This document shows, in pieces, positions 5,347-5,396 of a stretch of DNA of 5,396 nucleotides. Under the pieces are notes generated by a model. That model was not told the origin of the DNA and did no database searches. It saw nothing but the letters and a program-made list of their open reading frames with translations. Both the position numbers and the translations under genes were made by a program. Position 1 is the stretch's first letter; the number at the start of each line of letters is the position of its first letter. Source of the DNA: Planctomycetota bacterium (lineage in GTDB: Bacteria; Planctomycetota; Phycisphaerae; UBA1845). Location of the stretch: NCBI GenBank assembly GCA_022561415.1, contig JADFRH010000170.1, forward strand, positions 1 to 5,396, written 5' to 3'.

Positions 5347-5352
5347 TGAAGC

Positions 5353-5396
5353 ATGACCAGGTCCAGTGCTCCGGTGACGATCGCGGTAATGGTCTT
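5353..5396 (+). CDS. Start of an unidentified gene, cut by the window edge
   Basis: Only 14 complete codons are visible (MTRSSAPVTIAVMV), too few to name a product. The start is well supported by GGAGGG six bases upstream, an in-frame TGA immediately before, and a candidate promoter about 90 bases upstream. Residues 7-14 are hydrophobic, as for a first beta strand or the beginning of a signal or membrane segment; these cannot be told apart. It is transcribed away from the acyl-CoA genes and may share regulation with them through the common upstream region. Confidence 0.6.
   Translation, partial: MTRSSAPVTIAVMV

Larger units (their letters stand above)
5047..5352. other. Divergent intergenic region between the dehydrogenase gene and the plus-strand gene
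   Basis: These 306 bases separate two outward-reading genes and should hold promoters for both. Toward the plus strand there is a credible promoter, an upstream inverted repeat, a hairpin and a Shine-Dalgarno site, listed separately. Toward the dehydrogenase I see no convincing -35/-10 pair; the best -10-like words on the minus strand (TATGCT near 5090 and TAGTAT near 5153) lack a good -35. The half nearest the dehydrogenase (5047-5205) otherwise holds only short palindromes such as GAGCGCTC (5165-5172) and GGTC-TTG-GACC (5139-5149). No convincing longer coding frame was found in it. Confidence 0.6.

Noticed and set aside
1..5396. CRISPR array, tRNA, rRNA, insertion sequence or defence-type gene cluster
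   Set aside because: No direct repeats with regular spacers, cloverleaf, transposase motif or terminal inverted repeats were seen; the genes belong to known metabolic and membrane families.

Overview
This window is GC-rich bacterial DNA. Five genes or gene-like reading frames lie head to tail on the minus strand and fill about 1-5046. At the right edge a sixth gene starts on the plus strand. The best lineage hint is a short zinc-ribbon-like motif (YNLTGNVSGRCSECG, minus strand near 2440-2490). That wording is, to my knowledge, typical of Planctomycetota, especially Phycisphaerae-like genomes. The large GT-C membrane glycosyltransferase fits such a genome, but the assignment is inference.

Reading along the minus strand from right to left, the first gene (5046-3823) is a 3-hydroxyacyl-CoA dehydrogenase of the PaaH type. 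After a 55-base spacer made largely of five tandem 8-base units comes a thiolase of the PcaF/PaaJ type (3767-2568). Together they would carry out the last two steps of a beta-oxidation-like spiral: oxidation of a 3-hydroxyacyl-CoA to the 3-oxoacyl-CoA, then cleavage by CoA to acetyl-CoA and a shortened acyl-CoA. Both resemble the phenylacetate/beta-ketoadipate branch (3-hydroxyadipyl-CoA to succinyl-CoA plus acetyl-CoA). No other gene of that pathway is in the window, so the true substrate is open.

Overlapping the thiolase end is an 85-codon frame (2584-2327) with a zinc ribbon that has lost one of its four cysteines. It looks like a decaying or diverged planctomycete-type gene. It is followed by a four-helix membrane protein of unknown function with a non-ATG start (2300-1812), then by a GT-C fold, polytopic membrane glycosyltransferase (1736 to beyond the left edge). 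These three have no obvious functional link to the acyl-CoA genes.

The 306 bases between the divergent gene starts (5047-5352) are the main regulatory stretch. On the plus strand they hold a 6-10-6 inverted repeat touching a plausible -35/-10 pair, a perfect 7-bp hairpin in the predicted leader, two tiny overlapping leader frames, and a strong Shine-Dalgarno sequence before the plus-strand gene, of which only 14 codons are visible. I saw no tRNA, rRNA, CRISPR array, insertion sequence or clear rho-independent terminator, and no convincing new multi-gene system. The most unusual items are the octamer repeat, the damaged zinc ribbon and the structured leader.
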